This document shows, in pieces, positions 49,749-59,041 of a stretch of DNA of 64,000 nt. The notes under the pieces were generated by a model. The model did no database searches and had not been told where the DNA came from. It saw only the letters and a program-made list of their open reading frames with translations. This DNA comes from Allosphingosinicella sp042666435 (GTDB lineage: Bacteria; Pseudomonadota; Alphaproteobacteria; Sphingomonadales; Sphingomonadaceae): assembly GCF_042666435.1 (NCBI RefSeq), contig NZ_JBHTDC010000001.1, forward strand, positions 1,798,001 through 1,862,000, given 5' to 3'. Positions within the stretch are counted from its first letter, which is position 1. Each line of letters begins with the position of its first letter. A program made the position numbers and the translations under genes.

Positions 49749-51275
49749 ATGAACGTCGGCGACGAACGAAGCACGTCCTTCTGGATGGAATCGGGTCCGG
49801 CGATCGAGGCGTCGCCGCTCACTTCGGATGCGGAATGCGATGTGGTGGTCGTAGGTTCGGGCATCGCCGGCCTGTCCGTCGCCTACGAACTCTCCCGTTT
49901 CGGGCGCCGGGTCATCGTCATCGATCGCGGGAGGATCGGCCGCGGCATGACGGCGCGGACGACCGCCCATCTCGCTACCGAGCTCGACGATTTCTATTCC
50001 GAGCTGATCCGGGTTCGCGGCGAGGACGAGGCCCGCCTCTACCATGACAGCCAGGTCGCCGCCGTGAACCGGATCGAGGCGATCTGCCGCGACGAAGGCA
50101 TCGACGCCGATTTCGCCCGCCTCGACGGCTATCTCTTCCCGGCACGGGAGGCCGATCGCGCCGATCTGGAGGAGGAATATCAGGCCTGCCGGTCGATCGG
50201 CGTCGACGTGGAAGGGGCGAACAAGGCGCCCGTCCCCGGCATCGATACCGGCCCGGCGCTGCGCTTCCCCAACCAGGGGCGGTTCCATCCGACCAAATAT
50301 CTGGCGGGTCTCGCGCGGGCGATCGTGGCGAATGGCGGCGAGCTTCATGCCGACACCGTCCACGTCTCCGACAAGGAGGTGGACGGCGGCGTCGAGATCA
50401 CCACCGAGCGCGGCGTCGTCATCCGGGCGGGCGCGGCGGTATTCTGCACCAATTCGCCGACCAACGACAAGGTCGCCATCCATTCCAAGCAGATTCCCGA
50501 CCGCACTTATGCGATCGCCGGTCGCGTGCCGAAGGACTCGGCGCCCGACGCGCTCCTCTGGGACACGCTGGAAGCCTATCATTATGTCCGCATCCAGCCG
50601 CTCGGCGACGCGGAGAATCTGCTCATCGTCGGCGGCGAGGACCATCGGTCGGGCGAGGAGAATGACATGGAGGAGCGCTTCGCCCGGCTCGAGCAATGGA
50701 CGCGGAAGCGTTATCCGAGCTTCCGATCGACCGATTATCGCTGGTCGGGCCAGGTGATGGAGCCGATCGACTTCATGCCCTTCTCCGGCCGCAATCCGGG
50801 CAGCAGCAACATCTACGTCCATACCGGCGATTCCGGAATGGGCATCACCAACGCGGTCGCGGGCAGCCTTGTTATTCTGCCGCTGATCCTCGGCGAGGAC
50901 AGCCGCTATGCGCCCCTGTTCGATCCGGGCCGCAAATCGGCGGCCTTGCCCGCCGCGACGGAGTTTGTTCGCGGCCAGGCGGGGGCGGTCAAGAACTTCA
51001 CCGAATATGTCCGTCCCGGCGATGTCGGCTCGGCCGACGAACTGGCGCCCGGCGAAGGCGCGGTGATCCGCGAAGGGTTGAGCAAGGTCGCGACCTACAA
51101 GGCCGAGGACGGCACCGTCACCCGCCGTTCTGCGGTTTGCACCCATCTCGGCTGCCTCGTCCACTGGAACGGGTTCGAGAAATGCTGGGACTGCCCGTGC
51201 CACGGCTCGCAATTCGCGCCCGGCGGGCAGGTGCTCAATGGTCCCGCGGTGAAACCCTTGGCGTCGGCAGACTAG
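49749..51275 (+). CDS. FAD-dependent oxidoreductase with C-terminal Rieske domain
   Basis: The 508-residue protein joins a DAO-type FAD domain (VVVVGSGIAGLSVAYELSRFG, then MTARTTAHLATELDD) to a Rieske [2Fe-2S] domain with CTHLGC (cysteine and histidine ligands at about 464-466) and CPCHGSQF (483-486). Similar YhfW-type fusions exist, but the substrate is unknown. The GGGAG before 49749 supports this start. It follows purH by 55 bp, and its last 41 bp overlap the convergent flippase gene. No dedicated ferredoxin or reductase is adjacent. Confidence 0.88.
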   Translation: MNVGDERSTSFWMESGPAIEASPLTSDAECDVVVVGSGIAGLSVAYELSRFGRRVIVIDRGRIGRGMTARTTAHLATELDDFYSELIRVRGEDEARLYHDSQVAAVNRIEAICRDEGIDADFARLDGYLFPAREADRADLEEEYQACRSIGVDVEGANKAPVPGIDTGPALRFPNQGRFHPTKYLAGLARAIVANGGELHADTVHVSDKEVDGGVEITTERGVVIRAGAAVFCTNSPTNDKVAIHSKQIPDRTYAIAGRVPKDSAPDALLWDTLEAYHYVRIQPLGDAENLLIVGGEDHRSGEENDMEERFARLEQWTRKRYPSFRSTDYRWSGQVMEPIDFMPFSGRNPGSSNIYVHTGDSGMGITNAVAGSLVILPLILGEDSRYAPLFDPGRKSAALPAATEFVRGQAGAVKNFTEYVRPGDVGSADELAPGEGAVIREGLSKVATYKAEDGTVTRRSAVCTHLGCLVHWNGFEKCWDCPCHGSQFAPGGQVLNGPAVKPLASAD

Positions 51276-52767
51276 GCTCCTCGTCGCCCTTCAGCCGGAA
51301 CAGCACCCGGTCCTCGTGGGTGAAGCCGCGCGTCCACAGGATGATCCCGAACACGCCGAGGATGAGCGGGATGCCGAAGGCGAGCTCGATCCATTCGAGG
51401 CTGCGCGGAAGCAGGGTCACGACATAGCCGACGAGGCTGGCCCCGGCCGCGGCCCAGATCAGCGGCCAGCGCCAGCCGGAGACGGGCGCGCCCAGCAGCC
51501 GGCCCAGCAGCCGCGCCTTCAGCACCGAGGCGAGGCCGAGCGCCAGCGACAGGGCGATCGCCGGCCCCGCCGCCTGGAAGGTGACCGACCAGCCGAGGCT
51601 TTGCATCAAGAGAATGAGGGCGATGCTGAGCGCGATCTGGACGCCGATCATCAGGGTTGAGAGCATCAGGTTGCGGTGGCGCGCGATATAGACGAGCGCG
51701 GCCTCGGACACAGCCGCCGTCGCGGCGACCACCTCGGCGGCGAGCAGGAAGGCGAGCGCGCCGGTGCCGCTGATGAACTCCTCGCCGACCAGCCCCATTA
51801 CCGCTTCGCCGGGAATGCCGAGCGACAGGGCCACGCCGGCCTGCGCGGCGATGATCCAGAAGCCGACCTGCCGCACCTGCTTGGCGACGGCGGGCTTGTC
51901 GCCCTCCGCCAATTTCTGGGTAATGACCGGGCCGAGGATCGGGTCGAAGCTGGTCTTCAATTTCTGCGGCAGCGAGGCGACCTGTTGCGCGACATAATAG
52001 ATGCCGACGATGGCCGGGGAGAAGAACAGGCCGAGGATGGCGATGTCGATGCGGCGCGATCCCCATTCGATCGCGTCCGCGGCGGCGAGCGGCGTGTTGC
52101 GCCGGGCCAGCGCCCACAAGGCGCCCGGCTGCGGACGCCAGCCGCGCGGGACGCCATAGGCCTTGAACAACGGCCAGAGCGACGCCGCGAGCGCGGCCAG
52201 CATCGACAGGACATAAGCGATGATGAGTCCGTCCCGCGAGGACAGGGTGAAATAGAGGACGGCCGCCGCGATGCTGATCGTCCACGGCTCGACGATCGCC
52301 CGCGCCGTCACCGTCGCCCGGACATTGTGGCGATAGGCCAGGGCCGCCAGCGCCACGTCCGACCCGGCGACCGCGAACACGATCAGCGGCAGCAGCCATT
52401 CGACGCCGCGCACCTGGCTGTTGGGGAACATCGCCTGCGGAAAGAGGACGAGGACCATGGTCGCCGCCGCCGAGGCGAGGAAGGCGACCAGCATCGCGTC
52501 CCACACCACCCAGACATGCGGCTTGTCGGTCGAGGACAGCTGCTCGGCGAGGCCGCGCTTGAGGCCGAGCGTCGCCAACTGGGCCGCGAACTCGACGATC
52601 AGGATGGCGTAGGCGAAGCGCCCAAGCGCCTCCGGTCCGTAATAGCGCCCGGCGACGAACAGGAAGGGAAGCCGCGCCGCCAGCCGCAGCAGGAAGCCGA
52701 AGAAATTGGTGCGCCCCCCTTTCGCGAGCGCCGCGATGTCCTCGCCGCCCGGAGGAGGCTGGTTCAA
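51235..52767 (-). CDS. MATE/Wzx-like oligosaccharide flippase family protein
   Basis: The product is 510 residues from a TTG at 52767 that overlaps the polA stop in TTGA; another TTG lies at 52782. It has about 12-14 membrane segments, with blocks RLPFLFVAGRYYGPEALGRF and EWGSRRIDIAILGLFFSPA typical of the polysaccharide biosynthesis/flippase (MOP) superfamily. Such proteins translocate lipid-linked oligosaccharides. No glycosyltransferases are adjacent. It is cotranscribed with polA. Confidence 0.85.
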   Translation of the reverse strand: MNQPPPGGEDIAALAKGGRTNFFGFLLRLAARLPFLFVAGRYYGPEALGRFAYAILIVEFAAQLATLGLKRGLAEQLSSTDKPHVWVVWDAMLVAFLASAAATMVLVLFPQAMFPNSQVRGVEWLLPLIVFAVAGSDVALAALAYRHNVRATVTARAIVEPWTISIAAAVLYFTLSSRDGLIIAYVLSMLAALAASLWPLFKAYGVPRGWRPQPGALWALARRNTPLAAADAIEWGSRRIDIAILGLFFSPAIVGIYYVAQQVASLPQKLKTSFDPILGPVITQKLAEGDKPAVAKQVRQVGFWIIAAQAGVALSLGIPGEAVMGLVGEEFISGTGALAFLLAAEVVAATAAVSEAALVYIARHRNLMLSTLMIGVQIALSIALILLMQSLGWSVTFQAAGPAIALSLALGLASVLKARLLGRLLGAPVSGWRWPLIWAAAGASLVGYVVTLLPRSLEWIELAFGIPLILGVFGIILWTRGFTHEDRVLFRLKGDEEPSLPTPRVSPRDH

Positions 52768-55526
52768 TGCGCGGCGCCCCAATTGGGGCCGGTCCCGATA
52801 TCGACGCCAAGCGGCACCGAAAGCTTGACCGCGGGTACGGCGGCGCCCGCCATGACATGGCGGATGACCTCGCTCGCGCGCGCCACGTCCGCCTCGGGCA
52901 CTTCGAACACCAGTTCGTCATGGACCTGCATCAGCATCCGGACCCTGCCGAGCCCCTCCGCCTCCAGCGCCGGGCACATCCGCGCCATCGCCCGCTTGAT
53001 GATGTCGGCGCTCGTGCCCTGGATCGGCGCGTTGACGGCGGCGCGCTCGGCGCCCTGGCGTTCGTGCTGAACTTTGCTCTTGAGGCCGGGAAAATGGGTC
53101 TTGCGGCCGAACAGGGTGGTGGTGAAGCCGGTCTCGCGGGCCTTGTGCAGAGTGTCGGCGATATAATTGCCGATGCCGGGGAAGCGCTCGAAATAGCGGT
53201 CGATGATCGCCTGCGCCTCGTCGGCGGTGACGCCAAGGCGTCCCGCCAGCCCCCAGCGCGAAATGCCGTAGAGGATCGCGAAGTTGATCGTCTTGGCGCT
53301 GGCCCGCGTATCGCGGTCGACCGATCCGAACAGCTCCTGCGCGGTCAAATTGTGGATGTCCGCTCCCTCCTCGAACGCCTGCCGGAGCTGGGGGACGTCG
53401 GCCATGTGGGCCGCGAGGCGAAGCTCGATCTGGCTGTAATCGGCCGCCAGCACGACATGGCCCTCCTCGGCGATGAAGGCGTCGCGGATGCGGCGGCCGA
53501 TCTCGGTCCGGATCGGAATGTTCTGGAGGTTGGGGTCGGTCGAGGAGAGGCGCCCGGTCTGCGCGCCCGACAGGCTGTAGCTGGTATGGACGCGGCCTGT
53601 ATCCTTGTTGATCTGTTCCTGCAGGGCGTCCGTATAGGTCGATTTGAGCTTGGAGAGCTGGCGCCATTCGAGCACCAGATTGGCGATCGGCACGCCATCG
53701 CGGGCGAGCCGTTCCAGCTCGTTGACGTCGGTCGACCAGATTCCGGACTTGCCCTTGCGGCCGCCCTTCAACTGCATCTTGTCGAACAATATCTCGCCGA
53801 GCTGCTTGGGGCTGCCGATGGTGAATCTGCACCCCGCCTCGCCGCAGATCCGCTCTTCCAGCGCCGCGATCTGGTCGAGAAATTCGGCCGAGAGGCCGCG
53901 CAACGCGTCGCGGTCGACCTTGACGCCTTCGCGCTCCATCCGCCCCACGACCGCGACCAGCGGCCGGTCGACCATCTCGTAGACCCGCGTCACCCGCTCG
54001 TGCGCCATGCGTGCCTTGAATCGGGTCCACAGCCTGAGGGTCACGTCCGCATCCTCGGCGGCATATTCGGTGGCGCGGTCGATCGGCACCTGGTCGAAGC
54101 CGATCTGCTTCTGGCCGGTGCCGCACAATTCCTTGTAGGTGAGGGGTTGATGGTCGAGATGCCGTTTCGCGAGGTCGTCCATCGCGTGGCTGGCGAGGCC
54201 GCCGGCGTCGAGCGCGAAGCTCATCAGCAAGGTGTCGTCGAGCGGCGCTACCTTGATCCCGCGGCGGTCGAACACGACCCAGTCGAACTTGAAATTATGG
54301 CCGACCTTGAGCGTCGCCTCATCCTCGAGCAGCGGCTTCAATTTGCCCAGCACCAGCTCGGAGGAGAGCTGCGTCGGTCGTTCGCTCAACAGGTCGTGGC
54401 CGCCATGCTCCAGCGGGATGTAGCAGGCCTTGCCGCACTCGGTGGCGAGGCTGATGCCGACCAGCTTGGCGCTGACGCAGTCGACCGAATCGGTCTCGGT
54501 GTCGAGCGCCACCAGACCCTTGTCGAAGCTTTCCGCGATCCAGAGGTCGAGCGCGGCCTCGTCGGTCACCGTCTCATAGGCCGACCGGTCGATCTTCGGC
54601 TCCGGCCGCACCTCGCGCTGGACCGGGATGGCGCCCGGCTGCGGCGCCGGAACCTGCGAGCTTCCGTTGAGCTTGGCGAGCAATGACCGGAATCCATGTT
54701 CCTCCAGGAACTCGCGGAGCGGCGCGTCCGGTATGCCCTTCATCGCCAGATCGTCCAGCGGTTCGGGCAAAGGCGAATCGCAGACCAGGCGGACCAGCTC
54801 GCGCGAGAGGCGCGCATTGGCGGCATGTTCGATCAGATTCTCTCGCATCTTCGACGGCTTCATTTCCGGCGCGGCGGCCAGCACCGCCTCTACGTCGCCA
54901 TATTCGGCGATCAGCTTCGATGCGGTCTTGGGGCCGATCCCCGGCACGCCCGGCACGTTGTCGACGCTGTCGCCCATCAGCGCGAGCACGTCGCCCAGCT
55001 TCTCGGGCGGCACGCCGAACTTCTCGACCACATATTCGCGACCCATGCGGCGGTCGTTCATCGTATCGAGCATATCGAGGCCGGGCTCGATCAGCTGCAT
55101 CAGATCCTTGTCGGAACTGACGATGGTGACGCTCCACCCCGCCGCCAGCGCCGCCTTGGAATAGCAGGCGATGATGTCGTCCGCCTCAAGCCCCTCCTCC
55201 TCGATGCAGGGCAGCGAGAAAGCGCGGGTGGCGTCCCGGATCAGCGGGAATTGCGGGATCAGCTCGGGCGGCGGCGGCGGCCGGTGCGCCTTATACTGGT
55301 CGTACATGTCATTGCGGAAGGTCTTGGCCGACGCGTCGAAGATGACCGCGAGATGGGTCGGCCCGTCCTGCTTGTGCAGCGAGTCGGCGAGTTTCCAGAG
55401 CATCGTCGTATAGCCATAGACCGCGCCGACATTGAGGCCGTGGCGGTTGGTCAGCGGCGGCAGCCGGTGGAAGGCGCGGAATATGTAGCTCGATCCGTCG
55501 ACGAGATAGAGGTGCGGGGAGGACAT
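52764..55526 (-). CDS. polA: DNA polymerase I
   Basis: From the ATG at 55526 the protein is 920 residues. It has an N-terminal 5' nuclease (LYLVDGSSYIFRAFH, SSDKDLMQL, GIGPKTASKL), an active 3'-5' exonuclease domain with ALDTETDSVD (DxE intact), and the polymerase with DYSQIELR near residue 694, ILYGISRWGL and QVHDELVFEV. It fills gaps in Okazaki fragments and repair. The open frame continues upstream, but only this start gives the family N-terminus. It is divergent from the first hydrolase gene. Confidence 0.97.
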   Translation of the reverse strand: MSSPHLYLVDGSSYIFRAFHRLPPLTNRHGLNVGAVYGYTTMLWKLADSLHKQDGPTHLAVIFDASAKTFRNDMYDQYKAHRPPPPPELIPQFPLIRDATRAFSLPCIEEEGLEADDIIACYSKAALAAGWSVTIVSSDKDLMQLIEPGLDMLDTMNDRRMGREYVVEKFGVPPEKLGDVLALMGDSVDNVPGVPGIGPKTASKLIAEYGDVEAVLAAAPEMKPSKMRENLIEHAANARLSRELVRLVCDSPLPEPLDDLAMKGIPDAPLREFLEEHGFRSLLAKLNGSSQVPAPQPGAIPVQREVRPEPKIDRSAYETVTDEAALDLWIAESFDKGLVALDTETDSVDCVSAKLVGISLATECGKACYIPLEHGGHDLLSERPTQLSSELVLGKLKPLLEDEATLKVGHNFKFDWVVFDRRGIKVAPLDDTLLMSFALDAGGLASHAMDDLAKRHLDHQPLTYKELCGTGQKQIGFDQVPIDRATEYAAEDADVTLRLWTRFKARMAHERVTRVYEMVDRPLVAVVGRMEREGVKVDRDALRGLSAEFLDQIAALEERICGEAGCRFTIGSPKQLGEILFDKMQLKGGRKGKSGIWSTDVNELERLARDGVPIANLVLEWRQLSKLKSTYTDALQEQINKDTGRVHTSYSLSGAQTGRLSSTDPNLQNIPIRTEIGRRIRDAFIAEEGHVVLAADYSQIELRLAAHMADVPQLRQAFEEGADIHNLTAQELFGSVDRDTRASAKTINFAILYGISRWGLAGRLGVTADEAQAIIDRYFERFPGIGNYIADTLHKARETGFTTTLFGRKTHFPGLKSKVQHERQGAERAAVNAPIQGTSADIIKRAMARMCPALEAEGLGRVRMLMQVHDELVFEVPEADVARASEVIRHVMAGAAVPAVKLSVPLGVDIGTGPNWGAAH

Positions 55527-55614
55527 GGGCGATTGTCTAGCCGAACCGACCCCGCGAACAAACATCTTCCGCGCGGTAATCGGAGGTTCAAGCCGGGGAT
55601 GGAATGAGGAGGCG

Positions 55615-56469
55615 ATGAAACGCAGGGAATTCCTTCTCTCGGCCGGAGCTGCGGCTTTGGCCGCGCTGGCCCCGGCAGCCGCGCGGTCGGGCTTCGCCTC
55701 CAGCCGTCTGAGCGTCGTCGTGCGGGGCAGCGGTCCGGACGTCATTCTCATCCCCGGCCTCACCGCGTCGCGCGACATGTGGGAGGGCATGGTCGCCGCC
55801 CTTCCGGGCTATCGCTACCATCTCGTCCAGGTCGCGGGTTTCGCCGGCGATCCGGCGCGCGGCAATGCGTCGGGAGATGTCGTCGCGCCGGTCGCCGCAG
55901 AGGTCGCCCGCTATATTGCCGAGACTGGCCTTCGCGCGCCCGCCCTCATCGGCCATTCGATGGGCGGCACCGTCGCGATGATGGTCGCCGCGCGGCATCC
56001 GGCGCGGGTCGGCCGGCTGATGGTGGTCGACATGCTGCCGGCGCCGGCCGGGCTGTTCGGCGCCAGCGCGGCCGGAATCCGCCCCCTCGCCGACAGCCTG
56101 CGCGACGTGCTGACCGGGTCGCCGGGCGGCAGGCGCCTGCTCGAATCGCTGATCGGCGGCTTCGGCGGCGCGGCGGATCCCGCCGCGAAGAGCGACAGCG
56201 ACGTCGTCGCCCGCGCGATGCACGAGCTCGCGCTGACCGACCTGACGCCGGAGCTTTCCCGGATCGCCGCGCCCATGGCCGTGGTCTACGCCGTCCCCCC
56301 GGCCGGAAGCGGGGCCGATGCGGGGCGGATCGTGCGCGACTACAAGGCGGCCTATGCGTCCGCGCGCACCGCCGAACTCATCCCGGTCAAGGATAGCGGC
56401 CACATGATCATGTACGATCAGCCGGCCCGGTTCCGGTCAATCGTGAGGGATTTCCTTCAAGCGCGCTGA
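55615..56469 (+). CDS. Tat-type secreted alpha/beta hydrolase, first of tandem pair
   Basis: The 284-residue protein begins MKRREFLLSAGAAALAALA, a twin-arginine signal, so it is probably exported folded. The mature part has GPDVILIPGLTASRDMW (oxyanion region), the nucleophile serine in LIGHSMGGTVAMM, and the catalytic histidine in KDSGHMIMYDQP. Substrate unknown. The ATG at 55615 follows AGGAGG closely. Its paralogue lies 68 bp downstream and shares the same architecture. Confidence 0.87.
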   Translation: MKRREFLLSAGAAALAALAPAAARSGFASSRLSVVVRGSGPDVILIPGLTASRDMWEGMVAALPGYRYHLVQVAGFAGDPARGNASGDVVAPVAAEVARYIAETGLRAPALIGHSMGGTVAMMVAARHPARVGRLMVVDMLPAPAGLFGASAAGIRPLADSLRDVLTGSPGGRRLLESLIGGFGGAADPAAKSDSDVVARAMHELALTDLTPELSRIAAPMAVVYAVPPAGSGADAGRIVRDYKAAYASARTAELIPVKDSGHMIMYDQPARFRSIVRDFLQAR

Positions 56470-56537
56470 TCCGTCTCGATTCCGCCGCCGGTCGCGTCTA
56501 TAGTTGAAGACTGGTTCAGGTTAGTGGTGGGGGTAGC

Positions 56538-57428
56538 ATGTTCGACAGGCGGTTCTTTCTGGCGGCGGCGGCATGGACCGGATTGCTCGCGGCGGCTCCG
56601 GCGATGGCGGCTGAGTCCGGCTTCGTCTCGGACCGGATCACGATTGTCGCGGAAGGCGAAGGGCCGGACGTCGTCCTCATCCCCGGCATGACGTCGTCGC
56701 CCAGCGCCTGGCGGCCGAGCACGGCCGACATGCCCGGCTATCGCTACCATTATGTCCAGGTGAAGGGCTTCGCCGGCACGCCGGCCGAAGGCAATGCCGA
56801 GGGCGTGGTGGCGGCTCCCGTCGCCGCGGAGATCGCCCGCTACATCGCGGCGGAGGGCTTGGAGAAGCCGGCCCTCGTCGGCCATTCGATGGGCGGCACG
56901 ATGGCGCTGATGATCGCCGCGCGTCACCCGGATTCAGTGTCCAGGGTCATGGTCGTCGACCAGCTCCCCTTCATGGGCGCCGTCTTCGGCCCGCCGGGCA
57001 CCACCTCCGAAAGCATCCGCCCCACCGCCGACGCGCTCCGCGCCCAGATGGCGGCGAACACGCCCGAGGAGCGCGCCGGACGGATCGAGGCCATGACGAC
57101 GGCGATGGTGCGCAACGAGGCGCAGCGCGCCATCGTGCGAGCCGAAGGGCTGGCGAGCGATCCCGAGACGACGGCCAACGCCTTTCACGAGTTGATCGTC
57201 ACCGACCTGCGCCCGGAATTGCCGGCGATCACTATTCCCGTGACCGTGCTCTACGTCACTCCGGCGGGCGTGCCCCTCACCGATGCGCAGATCGACGCCG
57301 TCTACAGCTCCGCCTACGCGCCGCTCGAAGGCGCGAAGCTGGTCCGCATCCCCGACAGCGCCCACTTCATCATGTCCGACAATCCCGAGCGGTTTCAGGC
57401 GGAGATGAAGGCGTTTCTCCCCGACTGA
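56538..57428 (+). CDS. Secreted alpha/beta hydrolase, second of tandem pair
   Basis: The 296-residue protein is a close paralogue of the preceding gene. It has a similar RR-containing signal (FDRRFFLAAAAWTGLLAAAP), GPDVVLIPGMTSSPSAW, nucleophile elbow LVGHSMGGTMALM and catalytic histidine in PDSAHFIMSDNPERF. The insertion after the elbow (FGPPGTTSESIRPTADAL) is longer than in its neighbour. It overlaps convergent nadB by 34 bp. A local duplication with divergence is the simplest origin. Confidence 0.87.
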   Translation: MFDRRFFLAAAAWTGLLAAAPAMAAESGFVSDRITIVAEGEGPDVVLIPGMTSSPSAWRPSTADMPGYRYHYVQVKGFAGTPAEGNAEGVVAAPVAAEIARYIAAEGLEKPALVGHSMGGTMALMIAARHPDSVSRVMVVDQLPFMGAVFGPPGTTSESIRPTADALRAQMAANTPEERAGRIEAMTTAMVRNEAQRAIVRAEGLASDPETTANAFHELIVTDLRPELPAITIPVTVLYVTPAGVPLTDAQIDAVYSSAYAPLEGAKLVRIPDSAHFIMSDNPERFQAEMKAFLPD

Positions 57429-59041
57429 GGATCGGCTTGGGGCGTGAGAATAGTGTCCACCGCCTCGGGCAGCATGTCCGGATAATCGAGCGTGAAGTGG
57501 AGTCCGCGGCTTTCCTTGCGGGCGAGGGCGGAGCGGACGATGAGGCCGGATACTTCGACCAGGTTGCGCAGTTCGACGAGGTCGGGCGTCACCCGGAAAT
57601 TGCCGTAATATTCCTCCGTTTCCCGCCGGAGGAGGTCGACGCGGTGGAGGGCGCGCTCGAGCCGTTTGGTAGTGCGGACGATGCCGACATAGTCCCACAT
57701 GAAGCGGCGTATCTCGCGCCAATTGTGGTGGACGACCACTTCCTCGTCGGAATCGGTGACCCGGCTTTCGTCCCACGGACGGATCGGCGGCGGGGGCGGC
57801 AGGTCGGCCCAGTTCGCGTTGATGTGCTTCGCGGCGGCCAGGCCGAAGACCAGGCATTCGAGCAGCGAATTGGACGCCATGCGGTTGGCGCCGTGGAGGC
57901 CCGACTGGGTGACCTCGCCGGCGGCATAAAGGCCGCGAAGGTCGGTCCGGCCGTCGAGGTCTATCACCACGCCGCCGCAGGTATAATGCGCCGCCGGCAC
58001 GACCGGGATCGGATCGCGGGTGATGTCGATGCCGATGTCCGGCTCGGCCAGCCGCGCGGCGATGGTCGGGAAGTGGGAGAGGATGAACTCGGGGTCGCGG
58101 TGGCTGATGTCGAGATGGACGCAATCGAGGCCGAGGCGCTTCAGCTCATGGTCGATCGCGCGGGCGACGACGTCGCGTGGCGCGAGCTCGGCGCGCGGGT
58201 CGAAGTCCGGCATGAAGCGCCTGCCCCCGTCGGGGCCGCCGCCGGGGATTTTGAGATGCGCGCCCTCGCCCCGCATCGCCTCGGTGATGAGGAAGCTCTT
58301 GACGTCATGGTGGTGGAGGCAGGTTGGATGGAATTGGTTGAATTCCATGTTCGACACGCGGCATCCGGCGCGCCACGCCATGGCGATGCCGTCTCCGGTC
58401 GAGCCCTTGGGGTTGGTCGAATAGACCCAGGCCCGGCTGGCGCCGCCGGTGGCGAGAATGGTCGCGCGGCCGGTGAACAGCTCCACCCGGCCGCTCAGCC
58501 GGTCGACCGCATAGACGCCCCAGGCGCAATTCTCGCGACCGCCTTTCTCGGCGTGGCGCCCGGTGGCGAGGTCGATCGCCACCATGTCGGGAACCAAGGT
58601 GATGTTGGGGTGCGCGGCCGCCGCTTTCTCGAGCGCCTGCTGCACCGCCCAGCCGGTCGCGTCGTCGACATGAACGATGCGGCGGTGGCTGTGGCCGCCC
58701 TCGCGCGTCAGGTGCCAGCGCTCCGATTCGCCCGGGTTGAACGGCACGCCGAGCTCGGCCAGCCGCTCGATCGCGGCGGGGGCATTCTCGACGACGAACT
58801 CGACGGTGCGGCGGTCGTTGAGGCCGGCGCCGGCCACCATCGTATCCTCGATATGGCTCTCGAACGTGTCGCCCGGCTCCAGCACGGCGGCGATGCCGCC
58901 CTGGGCCCGGGCCGTCGACCCTTCGGACACGCCCCCCTTGGCGAGGACCGCGACCCTGAGATGAGGCGCCAGCTCCAGCGCCGCGCTCAGCCCCGCCGCG
59001 CCCGATCCGATGACGATCACGTCATAAGCGTGATCAGCCAT
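57395..59041 (-). CDS. nadB: L-aspartate oxidase
   Basis: The 548-residue flavoprotein has VIVIGSGAAGLSAALELA, the active-site region GGASRAWVYSTNPKGSTGDG, TCGGVVIDLDGRTDL and GEVTQSGLHGANRMASNSLLE. It oxidises aspartate to iminoaspartate for quinolinate synthesis. The nadA and nadC partners are not in view. Its start overlaps the ABC ATPase stop by 8 bp. Its 3' end overlaps the second hydrolase gene. Confidence 0.96.
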   Translation of the reverse strand: MADHAYDVIVIGSGAAGLSAALELAPHLRVAVLAKGGVSEGSTARAQGGIAAVLEPGDTFESHIEDTMVAGAGLNDRRTVEFVVENAPAAIERLAELGVPFNPGESERWHLTREGGHSHRRIVHVDDATGWAVQQALEKAAAAHPNITLVPDMVAIDLATGRHAEKGGRENCAWGVYAVDRLSGRVELFTGRATILATGGASRAWVYSTNPKGSTGDGIAMAWRAGCRVSNMEFNQFHPTCLHHHDVKSFLITEAMRGEGAHLKIPGGGPDGGRRFMPDFDPRAELAPRDVVARAIDHELKRLGLDCVHLDISHRDPEFILSHFPTIAARLAEPDIGIDITRDPIPVVPAAHYTCGGVVIDLDGRTDLRGLYAAGEVTQSGLHGANRMASNSLLECLVFGLAAAKHINANWADLPPPPPIRPWDESRVTDSDEEVVVHHNWREIRRFMWDYVGIVRTTKRLERALHRVDLLRRETEEYYGNFRVTPDLVELRNLVEVSGLIVRSALARKESRGLHFTLDYPDMLPEAVDTILTPQADPQSGRNAFISA

